A stretch of 64,000 bases of DNA from Arcicella gelida (GCF_034931025.1 NZ_JAYGIL010000006.1:62001-126000); one strand, 5' to 3'; positions 42,959 through 52,769 are shown, counted from the stretch's first letter. Made by a program: numbers and translations. Notes: generated by a model from the sequence alone, not told the origin.

Positions 42959-43852
42959 CTAAACCCAGTTAATTCCCTTCTTTAAAAGACTTAAGGTTTT
43001 CTCTTCTTCCGAACCCTTCTCAGCTTTATAATCATAAACCCATTGTGCCATTGGCGGCATCGACATCAAGATTGATTCTGTTCGCCCATTGGTTTCAAGC
43101 CCAAACTTCGTTCCTCTGTCATGCACTAAATTAAATTCAACGTAACGTCCACGGCGTAACATTTGGAATGTTTTTTCATTTTCAGTAAACGGTAAATCTT
43201 TATTCTTTTGCATGAAATGTGTATAAATCGGTGCAAAAGACTCTCCGATAGCTTTTACAAAGCCAAATAAATCTTGTTTATTGCGTGATTCACTAGGTTT
43301 TTGATAATCAAAAAATATTCCACCAATCCCACGAGTTTCATTCCTATGTGTATTGAAAAAGTAATCATCAGCCCAATTTCTAAATTTAGGGTAATAACTT
43401 TCATCGTGTTGGTCACAAACAGATTTCAAGTATTGATGAAACCAAACTGCGTCTTCTTCAACAACATAATGTGGCGTAAGGTCTATACCACCACCAAACC
43501 AATACGTTCCGTTAGACATCTCGAAATACCTCACATTCATGTGAATAATGGGTACTTTAGGGCTGTTTGGATGCAAAACGATAGATACTCCCGTTGCAAA
43601 AAAATCAACCTTTTCAGTTAAGCCCATTGAGGCTAACATTTTTTCATGTAAATCTCCCCAAACAGCAGAAAACATTACTCCTCCTTTTTCGATAACATTT
43701 CCGTTTTGGATAACTCTACTTCTTCCGCCACCGCCGCCTTCACGTTGCCAAACATCCTCATGAAAAGTTGCTTTTCCATCGGCATTTTCTAAGGCAGTAC
43801 AAATCTGATTTTGCAGTTCTTTGAAGTATTCCGAGATGCTTTCTTTAGTCAT
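42959..43852 (-). CDS. hemF: Oxygen-dependent coproporphyrinogen III oxidase
   Basis: 297 residues, normal length. It decarboxylates two propionates of coproporphyrinogen III to give protoporphyrinogen IX, using O2, so the organism makes heme aerobically. Typical segments are WQREGGGGGRSRVIQ, HMNVRYFEM, WFGGGIDLTPHYV and RGIGGIFFDYQKP, with a C-terminal RRGRYVEFNLVHDRGTKFGL. All are intact. It is monocistronic, leftward, with a hairpin just upstream that belongs to the PBP gene. Confidence 0.96.
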   Translation of the reverse strand: MTKESISEYFKELQNQICTALENADGKATFHEDVWQREGGGGGRSRVIQNGNVIEKGGVMFSAVWGDLHEKMLASMGLTEKVDFFATGVSIVLHPNSPKVPIIHMNVRYFEMSNGTYWFGGGIDLTPHYVVEEDAVWFHQYLKSVCDQHDESYYPKFRNWADDYFFNTHRNETRGIGGIFFDYQKPSESRNKQDLFGFVKAIGESFAPIYTHFMQKNKDLPFTENEKTFQMLRRGRYVEFNLVHDRGTKFGLETNGRTESILMSMPPMAQWVYDYKAEKGSEEEKTLSLLKKGINWV

Positions 43853-43871
43853 AACTTTATAATTTATTTAA

Positions 43872-43902
43872 AAGAGCATCCAAATATCCTTTAGATGCTC
43901 TT
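43872..43902 (-). terminator. Hairpin downstream of the PBP gene
   Basis: AAGAGCATC and GATGCTCTT pair around a 13-base loop between the PBP stop and the hemF start, both leftward. Confidence 0.65.
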
Positions 43903-43919
43903 GTTATTTTTCCGATGAA

Positions 43920-46514
43920 TTAATTTCCTCTACCCGATGAATCAGGTCTTGCTTCATTTGGTGACCTTACAGGTGCGAGCGAATCCGACCTAACATAATT
44001 ACTATCCGAATTAGTTGAATCATTTACAGCCGCAAATCTTACTGTACAATTAAAAGTCTTAGTAATTCGCTTTGGATCTAATTTTTCAAAAGGTACAGGA
44101 TGATAGCCTTCAAGACTTGGGTCTTTAATAACTTTAGACATATATCGGCCAAAAAGTGGCAATGCCGTTTTAGAACCTTCGCCATAAGCCCCACTCCTAA
44201 AGTGGATAGAGCGGTCATCACCACCAACCCAAGTACCTGTCACTAAATTACTGGTTAAACCCATATACCAACCATCTGAATGATTAGACGTTGTTCCTGT
44301 TTTTCCTGCGAAACGAGATTTGTAGCGGTCTTTCCCAGCAAATAAATCTTTGAACGACCAAAGATTTTGTGAAGTACCACCTTGTTCTTCCAAACCACCT
44401 TCTAGCATGTATCTCATTAACTGAGCAGATTCTTTTCTAATGGCTTGATGGCGTTCTGGCTCAAAAGTATGAATCGTATTTCCATTTCTATCTTGAATTT
44501 CAACGACCAACATTGGCTGTGTATAAATTCCTTCATTCAAGAAACATCCATAAGCACCCACCATCTCGAATAAAGTAACATCATTTGAACCTAACCCAAT
44601 GGATGGAACAGCCGCCAATGGACTTTTAATCCCCATTTTATGAGCATAATAAACCACAGAATCGGGACCGACTTCATTCGTTAGCCAAGCTGCACAAGAG
44701 TTAATAGAACGAGCCATCGCCCTTCGTAGCGACATAGAAGTATAAGTAAATCGCCCATCGGCATTGTGTGGACGCCAGATTTTCTTCTCGCCTTTTTCTT
44801 CTACTTCAATTTCAAAAGGTTCATCTTTAATTTGTGTACATGGCGACATGTCTTTTGGCCCATCAATAGCCGTAGTATAAACAAAAGGTTTGAAAGTAGA
44901 ACCAGGTTGACGACGTCCTTGATTAACGTGGTCGTATTTAAAATATTGAAAATCTAAACCACCAACCCAAGCTTTAATATGACCAGTAAATGGATCCATA
45001 CTTATCATTCCAGCTTGTAAAAAACGCTTGTAGTAAACAATAGAATCGTAGGCACTCATCGTCATTTGTTCTTCTCCAGAACCATTTCTTGAATAAACCC
45101 ACATTTTTCGTTTTACATTTTTCATGTAATGCCAAATGGAATCTGAGTTGTTTTTATACTTTGCTGCCAAAGCTTTGTAATAGCTAGTTCTTTTGGCAAC
45201 AGTATCGATGAATCCCGGAATTTCATTTCCTTTTTCGTCCGACCAAGGATTTTTCCCAGACCAATGATTATCAAAAGTTTTTTGCAAAGCTCGCATCCCT
45301 TCTTGAACAGACGATTCTGCATAAATTTGCATTCTTGAATCGACCGTAGTAATAATTTTCAGTCCATCTCTATATAAATCCAAGTCAACATCACTTGTAT
45401 CCGCCCATTCTTTTAATGCTTTTGCTACGGCTGTTTTAAAATAATTACTTGAGCCATCGTATGGGGATTCCTCATTGACTTTCAATTTGATTGGTAATTT
45501 TGAAAGGGAGTCATAATGAACTCTTGTTAAATAACCATACTTCACCATTTGCGACATAACGGTATTTCTTCTTCTCAAAGATTTATCATAATTCCTTCTA
45601 GGATTATAAGTATTGGTTGCTTTTTGCATTCCAACTAATACCGCTGCTTCTTGCACATTTAAACTATCTGGCGAAGTATTAAAGTATGTTTTAGCCGCTA
45701 CTTTTATACCATAAGAATTACTTCCAAAATCAACGGTATTCAAGTACCATAAAATAATTTCCTCTTTGGTATAATATCTTTCAAGTTTAATTGCCGTTAA
45801 CCATTCTTTCGTTTTAATAACAAATTTGCCCAAAACTGGCACATAGCCAAATACTCCTTTTTTGGCAACACCTTCTTTTTTACGAGTTTTAAAAAGGTTT
45901 TTGGCTAATTGTTGCGTAATTGTACTTCCGCCACCACGTTCACTTGCCCCAGTAACAATTCCAGCCACTACACCAAAAATAGCCCTAAAGTCAATTCCTG
46001 AATGTTGATAGAAACGTGCATCCTCTGTAGCGACTAATGCTTTTACCAAAAAAGGAGAAAGGTCTTTATAGTTTTTAATTGGTGTACGATTCTCTTGAAA
46101 AAACTTACCCATCAAAACGCCATCCTCTGAATAAATCTCTGATGATTGAGAAAGCTTAGGGTTTTGCAATTCTCCTACCGAAGGCATTTCGCCAGTTAAC
46201 CACAAAAAGTTGGTTTGGATACAAAAAATATAGAAAACTCCAGCCAATACTGTCCATGCAAATGATTTCCAAAGTGTTCGTATCGGTTTATAATAAGCAG
46301 ATTCTTTATCAAAACTTTGACTAATTTTTTGTTTTGTATTTGAAAAATAAGCCTTTATACTATCGAGGCGCTTATAAAGTATTTGTACTTGTTCTTCACC
46401 CAATATTATTACCAACAATTTATCTATTTGAAGCCAAAGCAAATGCAGAGAATTCAACAGTGCTGTTTGAATAATAACACTAAGATTTTGAATGAGTTGT
46501 TTTATCTTGTTCAT
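43920..46514 (-). CDS. Class A penicillin-binding protein (PBP1a-like)
   Basis: 864 residues from ATG 46514; the longer frame starts at TTG. After a cytoplasmic tail and one membrane helix (SFAWTVLAGVFYIFCIQ) comes a GT51 glycosyltransferase with catalytic Glu in VATEDARFYQHSGID and GGSTITQQLAKNLFK. The transpeptidase has the active-site Ser in RQPGSTFKPFVYT (SxxK), SINSCA (SxN) and FAGKTGTTSNHSDGW (KTG). It polymerises and crosslinks peptidoglycan in the periplasm. The C-terminus ends in a disordered Ser/Asp/Asn tail. Full length, all motifs intact. Confidence 0.96.
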   Translation of the reverse strand: MNKIKQLIQNLSVIIQTALLNSLHLLWLQIDKLLVIILGEEQVQILYKRLDSIKAYFSNTKQKISQSFDKESAYYKPIRTLWKSFAWTVLAGVFYIFCIQTNFLWLTGEMPSVGELQNPKLSQSSEIYSEDGVLMGKFFQENRTPIKNYKDLSPFLVKALVATEDARFYQHSGIDFRAIFGVVAGIVTGASERGGGSTITQQLAKNLFKTRKKEGVAKKGVFGYVPVLGKFVIKTKEWLTAIKLERYYTKEEIILWYLNTVDFGSNSYGIKVAAKTYFNTSPDSLNVQEAAVLVGMQKATNTYNPRRNYDKSLRRRNTVMSQMVKYGYLTRVHYDSLSKLPIKLKVNEESPYDGSSNYFKTAVAKALKEWADTSDVDLDLYRDGLKIITTVDSRMQIYAESSVQEGMRALQKTFDNHWSGKNPWSDEKGNEIPGFIDTVAKRTSYYKALAAKYKNNSDSIWHYMKNVKRKMWVYSRNGSGEEQMTMSAYDSIVYYKRFLQAGMISMDPFTGHIKAWVGGLDFQYFKYDHVNQGRRQPGSTFKPFVYTTAIDGPKDMSPCTQIKDEPFEIEVEEKGEKKIWRPHNADGRFTYTSMSLRRAMARSINSCAAWLTNEVGPDSVVYYAHKMGIKSPLAAVPSIGLGSNDVTLFEMVGAYGCFLNEGIYTQPMLVVEIQDRNGNTIHTFEPERHQAIRKESAQLMRYMLEGGLEEQGGTSQNLWSFKDLFAGKDRYKSRFAGKTGTTSNHSDGWYMGLTSNLVTGTWVGGDDRSIHFRSGAYGEGSKTALPLFGRYMSKVIKDPSLEGYHPVPFEKLDPKRITKTFNCTVRFAAVNDSTNSDSNYVRSDSLAPVRSPNEARPDSSGRGN

Positions 46515-46532
46515 CGTGTACTTATTTATCAA

Positions 46533-46946
46533 ACTAAAATAGGCGACAATTTACGACAAAAGTTTTAGATTAAGGAGTGAAACAAGATAGAAAATTGAAA
46601 GCTTTATCATTAAAAATGGATTCCTAAGTCTGTTTTTTGAGATTTACTTGATGAATCAATTTGATAATATTTTGTTGATTATTTTTTTACATAAATTAAA
46701 GCCCTAAGTTACTTGACAGGTGTTTTTCTGTAGGTACTTATTCATCGTCAAAAACTAGATTAAGATTACGATACATTTCAGAACCAAAAAGAGATAATTC
46801 AAAAAAAACAAACTCAAAAAGCTCTTGAACGTCATTTAAAATAGTTATTCAAAAAAAAATGATACTTTTTTTTCAGATTAACTCCTTAATAATCAGCCAG
46901 ACTTACATTCATTAATATTTTTTTTGATATTTTTTTTGCGTAAAAG
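46533..46946. other. AT-rich intergenic stretch upstream of tRNA-Ser
   Basis: About 410 bases of A/T runs between the PBP gene and the tRNA promoter. I see no gene, terminator or RNA motif. It also contains the PBP promoter region. Confidence 0.45.
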
Positions 46947-46977
46947 TTGCACAAAAAGAAAGAAAGCACTAATTTTG
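46947..46977 (+). promoter_or_regulatory. Promoter of tRNA-Ser
   Basis: TTG (46947-46949), 20 bases, then TAATTTTG (46970-46977), a good match to the Bacteroidota consensus. The tRNA 5' end is 15 bases downstream. Confidence 0.75.
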
Positions 46978-46992
46978 CATCATCAAAAACGA

Positions 46993-47077
46993 AGAGAGTT
47001 GGCAGAGTGGTCGATTGCGGCAGTCTTGAAAACTGTTGACTGTAACAGGTCCGGGGGTTCGAATCCCTCACTCTCTA
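46993..47077 (+). tRNA. tRNA-Ser (anticodon UGA)
   Basis: A class II tRNA of 85 nt. Acceptor arm AGAGAGT pairs with ACTCTCT. The anticodon loop is CTTGAAA on a GCAGT/ACTGT stem, giving UGA at 47027-47029. The T arm is GGGGG-TTCGAAT-CCCTC, and a variable arm lies between. CCA is not fully encoded. An integrase gene follows 310 bases later, the usual order when an element has inserted at a tRNA 3' end. Confidence 0.93.
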
Positions 47078-47108
47078 CATCCACAGAAAATATTCTTTTT
47101 CTCCTAAG

Positions 47109-47137
47109 AAATCCTACCACCCAAACGGTAGGATTTT
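47109..47137 (+). terminator. Terminator behind tRNA-Ser
   Basis: AATCCTACC and GGTAGGATT around ACCCAAAC, followed by T4-6. Confidence 0.85.
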
Positions 47138-47222
47138 TTGCTTTTAAGCCATTCAAAGCAATATTCCCATCCCAAAATTCAAAATATCATTTTCAAATGC
47201 TTGTACAAACACCTTTCAAGTT

Positions 47223-47263
47223 GGTGGCACTTTTGGTGGCACTAAAGTTTTGACTGGTGGCAC
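47223..47263 (+). repeat. Three direct GGTGGCAC copies before the integrase
   Basis: GGTGGCAC occurs exactly at 47223, 47235 and 47256 (spacing 12 and 21) in otherwise AT-rich DNA between tRNA and integrase. It fits arm-type integrase binding sites or decayed attachment sequence. Confidence 0.6.
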
Positions 47264-47386
47264 TTGATGAAAGAAAAATATTTTCACAAAAAGCTTCGGT
47301 GCTTAATTTAATAGTTTCTTAATATTTGAGAATTAAACTACATAAAATTAATCACCGATGAGTCAAAAAAAATACTTGGACACCGT

Positions 47387-48622
47387 ATGGAAATACTGTT
47401 TATCCGCCACAGATGTAAAGATGTTAATTTTTCAAAAATCTACACGAAAATTTCTTACAATGGAGAAAGGTTAGAATTAGGTTCAACAAACATCAAAATT
47501 GCTACAGAAGATTGGGATATTGAGAAAAAGAGAGTAAGAAGTAATGCTCCTAATGCCTCAATTAAAAATGAAATATTAGCAACAATCGAATCAGACATTT
47601 TTATTGCTTACAACGATTTGTTACGAAAGAAAAAAAGCTTTAATGTTAAAATGCTCAAAGAGGCTATTTTAAAGGTGGGTGAAAATGAAGTTGATTTAAA
47701 AGAGCCTTCATTTATAGAAGTATTCGATATGTTTCTAATTGCAATCAAAGAACCTGACCCATTGGAGCAAAGAGAAGAATTGAGCAAAGGCACTTTAACA
47801 AAGTATAAAAATGTTAGAGATAGTTTACTGAATTTCTTTATTTATGAAAAACAATTAAACCTAAAAATCAGTGAATTTGATGTAAATAAGTTGAGGAAGT
47901 TCAGAAGCTGGATGAAAAACATCCAAGCCTTTGCACCACTAACTGTACACAAAAGATGCCAAGTGGTTAAACAAGTTGCCAAATGGGGTTTCAAAAACTT
48001 AAAGCAATGCCACCATACTCCAATTTATGATATAATGTTTAAAGAACCCGAACCAGATGAAAATATCTTTTTAACTCAAGACCAGTTTGAGATTTTGAAA
48101 AATCATAAATTTCGGACAAAGGCTAAGCAAGAAGTAGCAGATGTATTTGTACTTTATTGTAGGACTGGATTCCATTATGCCGACCTTAAAGAAATTATCA
48201 AAAACACACAAAATGATTCAAATATTAATAAAGCTGAGAGAAAAGGTATTGATGGAGAAAAGTGGTTATTCAAAGCTCGTGTAAAAACAACTGTTACAGC
48301 TAAAGTACCATACTTTCAGGAAGTACACGAAATAATTGAAAAGTATGGTGGTTGGCAAAATATCCCAATAAAATCAAATGCAAAAATGAACGATACTTTA
48401 AAACTAATTGCAGATGAATTAGGGTTTCCTGAAGAGTTAATTTTGAAAATCTCTGTTAAAGCAGGACGTAAAACACTATCAGACTGGCTTTTGAACGTTA
48501 AGGGTTGGACTAATGAGGCTTTAATGGTTTTATTAGGGATTAAGAACGAAAAGTATGTAAAAAGATATGCAAAACCAGATGAAAGAAGAGTGATTCTTGA
48601 AATGAAAAGAAACAATCAATAA
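47387..48622 (+). CDS. Divergent tyrosine recombinase / integrase
   Basis: 411 residues. The N-terminal part is a typical Bacteroidota arm/SAM-like region (ISYNGERLELGSTNIKIATE; LTVHKRCQVVKQVAKWGF). The catalytic domain keeps the first Arg in YCRTGFHYADL, a Lys in the beta-hairpin (ARVKTTVTAKV), the second Arg in KAGRKTLSDW and the Tyr in YVKRYAKP. However the two usual histidines are gone: HxLR is AGRKT and LGH is LLGIKN. Such a reduced active site may be slow, rely on other residues, or be decaying. Its place right after tRNA-Ser makes it the probable integrase of the accessory island. It is unrelated at sequence level to the one at 163-1461. Confidence 0.88.
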   Translation: MEILFIRHRCKDVNFSKIYTKISYNGERLELGSTNIKIATEDWDIEKKRVRSNAPNASIKNEILATIESDIFIAYNDLLRKKKSFNVKMLKEAILKVGENEVDLKEPSFIEVFDMFLIAIKEPDPLEQREELSKGTLTKYKNVRDSLLNFFIYEKQLNLKISEFDVNKLRKFRSWMKNIQAFAPLTVHKRCQVVKQVAKWGFKNLKQCHHTPIYDIMFKEPEPDENIFLTQDQFEILKNHKFRTKAKQEVADVFVLYCRTGFHYADLKEIIKNTQNDSNINKAERKGIDGEKWLFKARVKTTVTAKVPYFQEVHEIIEKYGGWQNIPIKSNAKMNDTLKLIADELGFPEELILKISVKAGRKTLSDWLLNVKGWTNEALMVLLGIKNEKYVKRYAKPDERRVILEMKRNNQ

Positions 48623-48706
48623 ACAAAACAGGTAATTTTACGCTAAAATATTTATATAAATCAAAATACTTTTACAACATTTTTTACCCTTAAATATAAA
48701 ACTTAA

Positions 48707-49105
48707 ATGAAAAAGTCAATTATAGTCCTAAGTTCAATTATTGCACTGTTTATATCATCTTGTTCTTCAGTAAATCATAACCGAGTAGGTCAGGGTGTTA
48801 ACACCATCGACCAAGCTGCTAACATCCAAAACCTCAAAAAAGAAGACATCATTGTAGGTAAAAACGTAGAATCTGACAAAACTTACAGTAAAGTTTGGTT
48901 TCTTTTTATCCCCTTCGGAGGGAAATCAGAGGAAACAAGAAGAGAACGAGTTTATTTGCAGGCTTGTAAACAAAACCAAGTAGATGGTATATTGCAACCG
49001 AAATATGAAACCAAAAGGTTTTTTATACCTCTTATTCTTTTTACTTATGTTAATTACAACACTTCTGTTTTAGGGAAGGGGTATAATATCAAAACTGATA
49101 AATAG
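48707..49105 (+). CDS. Small lipoprotein of the island
   Basis: 132 residues. The signal IVLSSIIALFISSCSS gives a lipobox Cys near residue 19. The mature part (NHNRVGQGVNTIDQAANIQN; SKVWFLFIPFGGKSEETRRE; ETKRFFIPLILFTYVNYNTS) looks like small TRL/YMGG-type or DUF-type lipoproteins with a WFLFIPFG segment. It is envelope-located, of unknown function. It follows the integrase by 84 bases and ends at a terminator. Confidence 0.75.
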   Translation: MKKSIIVLSSIIALFISSCSSVNHNRVGQGVNTIDQAANIQNLKKEDIIVGKNVESDKTYSKVWFLFIPFGGKSEETRRERVYLQACKQNQVDGILQPKYETKRFFIPLILFTYVNYNTSVLGKGYNIKTDK

Positions 49106-49121
49106 CAATTCAAATTCATTT

Positions 49122-49155
49122 AAAAGGAGGTTAGTTTAAGTTTAACCTCCTTTTT
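49122..49155. terminator. Bidirectional terminator
   Basis: AAAAGGAGGTTA and TAACCTCCTTTTT around GTTTAAGT-type loop. It ends both the lipoprotein gene and the leftward SRAP operon. Confidence 0.87.
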
Positions 49156-49806
49156 CTAAAATACAACCTTTGCTTCCATCAATCTCTCATCAAAGGTTTT
49201 AATAATATATCCCAAATCTTTTGCTTCAGGATTTAGCCAATCTTGATAATGCTTTTTTGGAATAATCAGTGGCATTCGCTTTTCAGTTTTTTGATTATTT
49301 TTTTGTATCTCAGCAATCAGAGGATTTGCTGGGACTGTAATAATGGCAAACGACCTAATGTAACTACTCTGCTTTTGAGGATTCTTCCAAAAACTCCAAA
49401 TTCCGCCGATTGCAAAGCAATCTTCATCCTTTAATCTTAATATATAATTGATGCTGTTTTCTTTCTTATTTTCTGTTTTTTTTTCGTAAAATCCGTCAAC
49501 AATAACTAAGCACCGTCTATTAACAGAATCTTTGTAAGAAGCAAGCTCACTAATTGATTCAGCTCTAGCAATTAGTGTTTTTTTTCTAATAGTTTTTGCT
49601 TTTTCAATTGATGCCCAATGAGGTATTAAACCCCAATAAACATTCGCAATTAATCTAGGGTTATCATTCATGATTATTGGAGTTCTTGGATTATCAAATC
49701 CATTTACCAATAATTTTGGCTCATACTCTGTACCTTCATAGAATTCAGCCTTAAAGGCTAATTCTAACTTTTCTTTCTTGCTTTCGAGTAATGTATGGTA
49801 ACACAT
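49156..49806 (-). CDS. SRAP / YedK-HMCES-type abasic-site protein
   Basis: 216 residues from ATG 49806. This start is fixed by the family: the catalytic Cys must be residue 2 (MCYHTLLES) so that Met removal exposes it, and it also removes the overlap with dnaE. SRAP proteins form a thiazolidine link to abasic sites in single-stranded DNA. Other motifs are VYWGLIPHW, LIARAESISE (usually NARAE), VIVDGFYEKK (GFYEW with catalytic Glu) and EKRMPLII. In the last the usual His two residues before Arg (HxRMP) is Glu, so reversal chemistry may be changed. It is the last gene of the translesion operon, 32 bases after dnaE. Confidence 0.9.
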   Translation of the reverse strand: MCYHTLLESKKEKLELAFKAEFYEGTEYEPKLLVNGFDNPRTPIIMNDNPRLIANVYWGLIPHWASIEKAKTIRKKTLIARAESISELASYKDSVNRRCLVIVDGFYEKKTENKKENSINYILRLKDEDCFAIGGIWSFWKNPQKQSSYIRSFAIITVPANPLIAEIQKNNQKTEKRMPLIIPKKHYQDWLNPEAKDLGYIIKTFDERLMEAKVVF

Positions 49807-49838
49807 CTTCTTATTATTTTTATCTGTGAATATAATAT

Positions 49839-52769
49839 TTATTCCATTCGTGGGTCTGCAAGTATTTGTAATTTTTCCATCCATGTAACCTGAATGGAGC
49901 AATGTGAAAACTCTTCCATTACTTTACCTTTTAAATGATAAATTCCTGAGCCTTTGAAGGGGAATTTCTCGCAAGACTTTGGAAAGTGGACTGTGTCAAA
50001 AAATTCTCCGTTTATATCGGTAAAATAGCCAAAAAACATCCTTTCTCCTTTCTTTGTTCGTGTAGGTTTTAGGGTAACTAAGTAACCTAAAATAGCTACT
50101 TGTTTGCCTATAAAAAATGAAAGGTCACTCGCTTTAAAAAAAACTTTTGGAGGATTATAGAGTAGTGAAAAGGGATTTTTTAGCGTAAAGCCTAAAATCT
50201 CTAACTCATCATAAGCATCCTCAATTTTACTATTAAAGAGTACTGGAAATTCATAATGTATATCTTCCAATTCAAACAAATCATTGGAAATCGTAAAAAC
50301 TCTTTTGGTGTTTTGTTTAGCATGAGCTTCCCAAAGTAGCTCCTTCTTTTGATACCCTAAATTACGAAAACTTCCTACACGTATCAACAGAGTAATTTGT
50401 TCTAAACCTGCTGGTACTTTTCTACAAAAGTCATCGAAGCTTGTAAAAAAGCCATGTTCTCTTTGTGCTAAAACCCATTCTATGACTTTCATTTCCAAGC
50501 TCTTGATATGTACCCAACCTAACCAAATTGTATTTCCTTCAATGCGTGTTAGGTAATTACTTTGATTAATGTCAGGTGCTTCGACGATTGCTCCACAACG
50601 CCTTGCTTCGTGGATATAAAACTCTGTACGATAAAATCCACCAAAATTATTAATTACTGCTACCATGAATTCTAAAGGAAAGTAGGTTTTAAGATATAAG
50701 CTTTGGTAACTTTCAACCGCATAACTGGCAGAGTGAGCCTTTGAAAATGAATAGCCCGAAAAGCTTTCTATTTGCCTCCAAACTTCTTTTGCCACATCAT
50801 CATCATAGCCAAAAGCTTTACAGTTTTGAAAGAATTTTTCGACAATCTTTTGAAACTCAGCACGTGAACGATACTTCCCTGACATTGCTCGTCTTAATAC
50901 GTCTGATTCTGCTAATGTCAGTCCTGCAAAATGATGCGCTACCTTAATTACATCTTCCTGATAAACCATTACGCCATAGGTTTCCTCTAATAAATCCTTC
51001 ATTTTAGGATGTATGTAAAATGCTTTTGATGGGTCGTGGTGGCGTTCAATATATGCTTTCATCATACCTGAACTCGAAACCCCTGGCCTAATAATTGAAC
51101 TGGCAGCTACCAAAGTAATGTAGTCTTCACAACGCAACTTCCAAATTAGTTGACGCATTGCTGGCGACTCAATATAAAAACAACCCATCGTTTCATGTGC
51201 CTTAACCTGAGCCTTAATAATAGGGTCATCTTTAAAAGCTTGAATGGCATGAATATCGACGTTAATTCTTTGATTTTTAAAGACTATATCTACTGCCTCT
51301 TTAATATGCCCAAGCCCTCTTTGACTTAGAATATCAAACTTTGCAAAACCTACATCCTCTGCTACATACATATCAAACTCAGATATAGGAAACCCCTTGG
51401 GCATTGGGTTTAATGCCGTATAAAATGAAAGTGGAATTTCGGAAATAAGTATGCCTCCTGCATGAATGCTTAAATAATTGGGGAAATCTTCAATCAACTT
51501 TCCATACTTAACGATTAAATGCCCCCATTCTCCTAATTTACTAATATCAATATTGGAACGTGGATTGGCTAATTCATCAATTTCACTTTTTGGCAATCCA
51601 AATACTTTCCCTAATTCACGAAAAGCAGAACGCTCTCTGAATGTTACATAAGTAGCAAGAAGACAAACGTATTGAGAACCATACCTTTTGAATACATAAT
51701 CTATGATTTCATCTCGTTCATCCCATGAAAAATCTATATCGAAATCTGGGGGACTTGTTCGATGTGGATTAATAAAACGCTCAAAGTATAAATCTAAACT
51801 TATAGGGTCAACATCGGTAATTCCAATACAATAAGCCACTATTGAGTTTGCCCCAGAACCTCGCCCAACATGAAAATAACCTCGGCTTCTTGCATACTTG
51901 ATAATGTCCCAAGTAATTAAGAAGTAAGCCCCAAAATTCAACTCAGATATTATTTTCAGTTCTTTTTCAACCCTCTCTTTGGCTAATTTATCATGCTTAC
52001 CATACCTATAAATTACCCCATCGTATGCTATTTTTTTTAATAGTTGTAAGTCATCTTCTTTACTTGTGGTAAAAACCTGACGATTTTTTATTGGATGAAA
52101 ATCAAACTCAAAATTACACTGTTCTAAAACTGCATCTGTATTTTGAATGATTCTTGGAAAGTCTATAAAGGTATTTTTTAGGTATTCAGGACTATAAAAA
52201 AGCTCTGTTTCTTTTGCTTCAGCCGTCTTTGGTAATTTACTTAATAAGCAATTTTTATCAATGGCTCTGAGTAAGCGATGACAATTAAAACCTTGCTTGT
52301 TCAAGAATGTAACAGGTTGCAAAAGCACAAATTTGGATAAATCTTGTTGGTATTTCCAAAGCTGGGAAATATCGTTTATGGGTACTCCAATTAAGTGATT
52401 AGCACTTGCTTCTGACTTTCTACTTAATGGGTAAATCACAATAACATTTACAAATTCAGGCATTTTGTGTGGAAAATTCTTTTCACCTAATTTGAAGGTG
52501 GAAGCAAATGAGTTTATTTCGGAGAAACCATTTACGTTTTTGGCGATACAAACATAAAGTAGCTCATCATCATTTCTAAACTCAACTCCTACTACAGGTT
52601 TTATATCATTTTTTTGACAAAGCTTCACAAAGTCAAATATGCCACTTGTCGTGTTTATGTCCGTCAAAGCCAACGTTTTGATATTCAAAGCAATAGCAGT
52701 TTCAATCAATAACTCGATTGAAATAGTGCCATATCGTAAACTAAAAAATGAATGACAATTTAAGTACAT
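49839..52769 (-). CDS. dnaE2: DnaE2-like error-prone DNA polymerase III alpha subunit
   Basis: 976 residues, shorter than replicative DnaE (about 1150) and close to the error-prone DnaE2/ImuC type. The N-terminal PHP domain begins NCHSFFSLRYG, but the metal His of LTDHN is Ile (ALTDINTTSG), pointing to an inactive PHP, as known for non-proofreading forms. The palm has SPPDFDIDFSWDERDE and FAKFDILSQRGLGH with catalytic aspartates intact. The helix-hairpin-helix and OB parts follow. Its start overlaps the upstream polymerase stop by one base (TAATG), showing translational coupling. It replicates past lesions with the Y-family partner. Confidence 0.93.
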   Translation of the reverse strand: MYLNCHSFFSLRYGTISIELLIETAIALNIKTLALTDINTTSGIFDFVKLCQKNDIKPVVGVEFRNDDELLYVCIAKNVNGFSEINSFASTFKLGEKNFPHKMPEFVNVIVIYPLSRKSEASANHLIGVPINDISQLWKYQQDLSKFVLLQPVTFLNKQGFNCHRLLRAIDKNCLLSKLPKTAEAKETELFYSPEYLKNTFIDFPRIIQNTDAVLEQCNFEFDFHPIKNRQVFTTSKEDDLQLLKKIAYDGVIYRYGKHDKLAKERVEKELKIISELNFGAYFLITWDIIKYARSRGYFHVGRGSGANSIVAYCIGITDVDPISLDLYFERFINPHRTSPPDFDIDFSWDERDEIIDYVFKRYGSQYVCLLATYVTFRERSAFRELGKVFGLPKSEIDELANPRSNIDISKLGEWGHLIVKYGKLIEDFPNYLSIHAGGILISEIPLSFYTALNPMPKGFPISEFDMYVAEDVGFAKFDILSQRGLGHIKEAVDIVFKNQRINVDIHAIQAFKDDPIIKAQVKAHETMGCFYIESPAMRQLIWKLRCEDYITLVAASSIIRPGVSSSGMMKAYIERHHDPSKAFYIHPKMKDLLEETYGVMVYQEDVIKVAHHFAGLTLAESDVLRRAMSGKYRSRAEFQKIVEKFFQNCKAFGYDDDVAKEVWRQIESFSGYSFSKAHSASYAVESYQSLYLKTYFPLEFMVAVINNFGGFYRTEFYIHEARRCGAIVEAPDINQSNYLTRIEGNTIWLGWVHIKSLEMKVIEWVLAQREHGFFTSFDDFCRKVPAGLEQITLLIRVGSFRNLGYQKKELLWEAHAKQNTKRVFTISNDLFELEDIHYEFPVLFNSKIEDAYDELEILGFTLKNPFSLLYNPPKVFFKASDLSFFIGKQVAILGYLVTLKPTRTKKGERMFFGYFTDINGEFFDTVHFPKSCEKFPFKGSGIYHLKGKVMEEFSHCSIQVTWMEKLQILADPRME

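Noticed and set aside
46924..47253. 109-codon plus-strand frame and 61-codon minus frame over the tRNA
   Set aside because: Both span tRNA-Ser, its promoter and terminator, so they cannot be ordinary genes.
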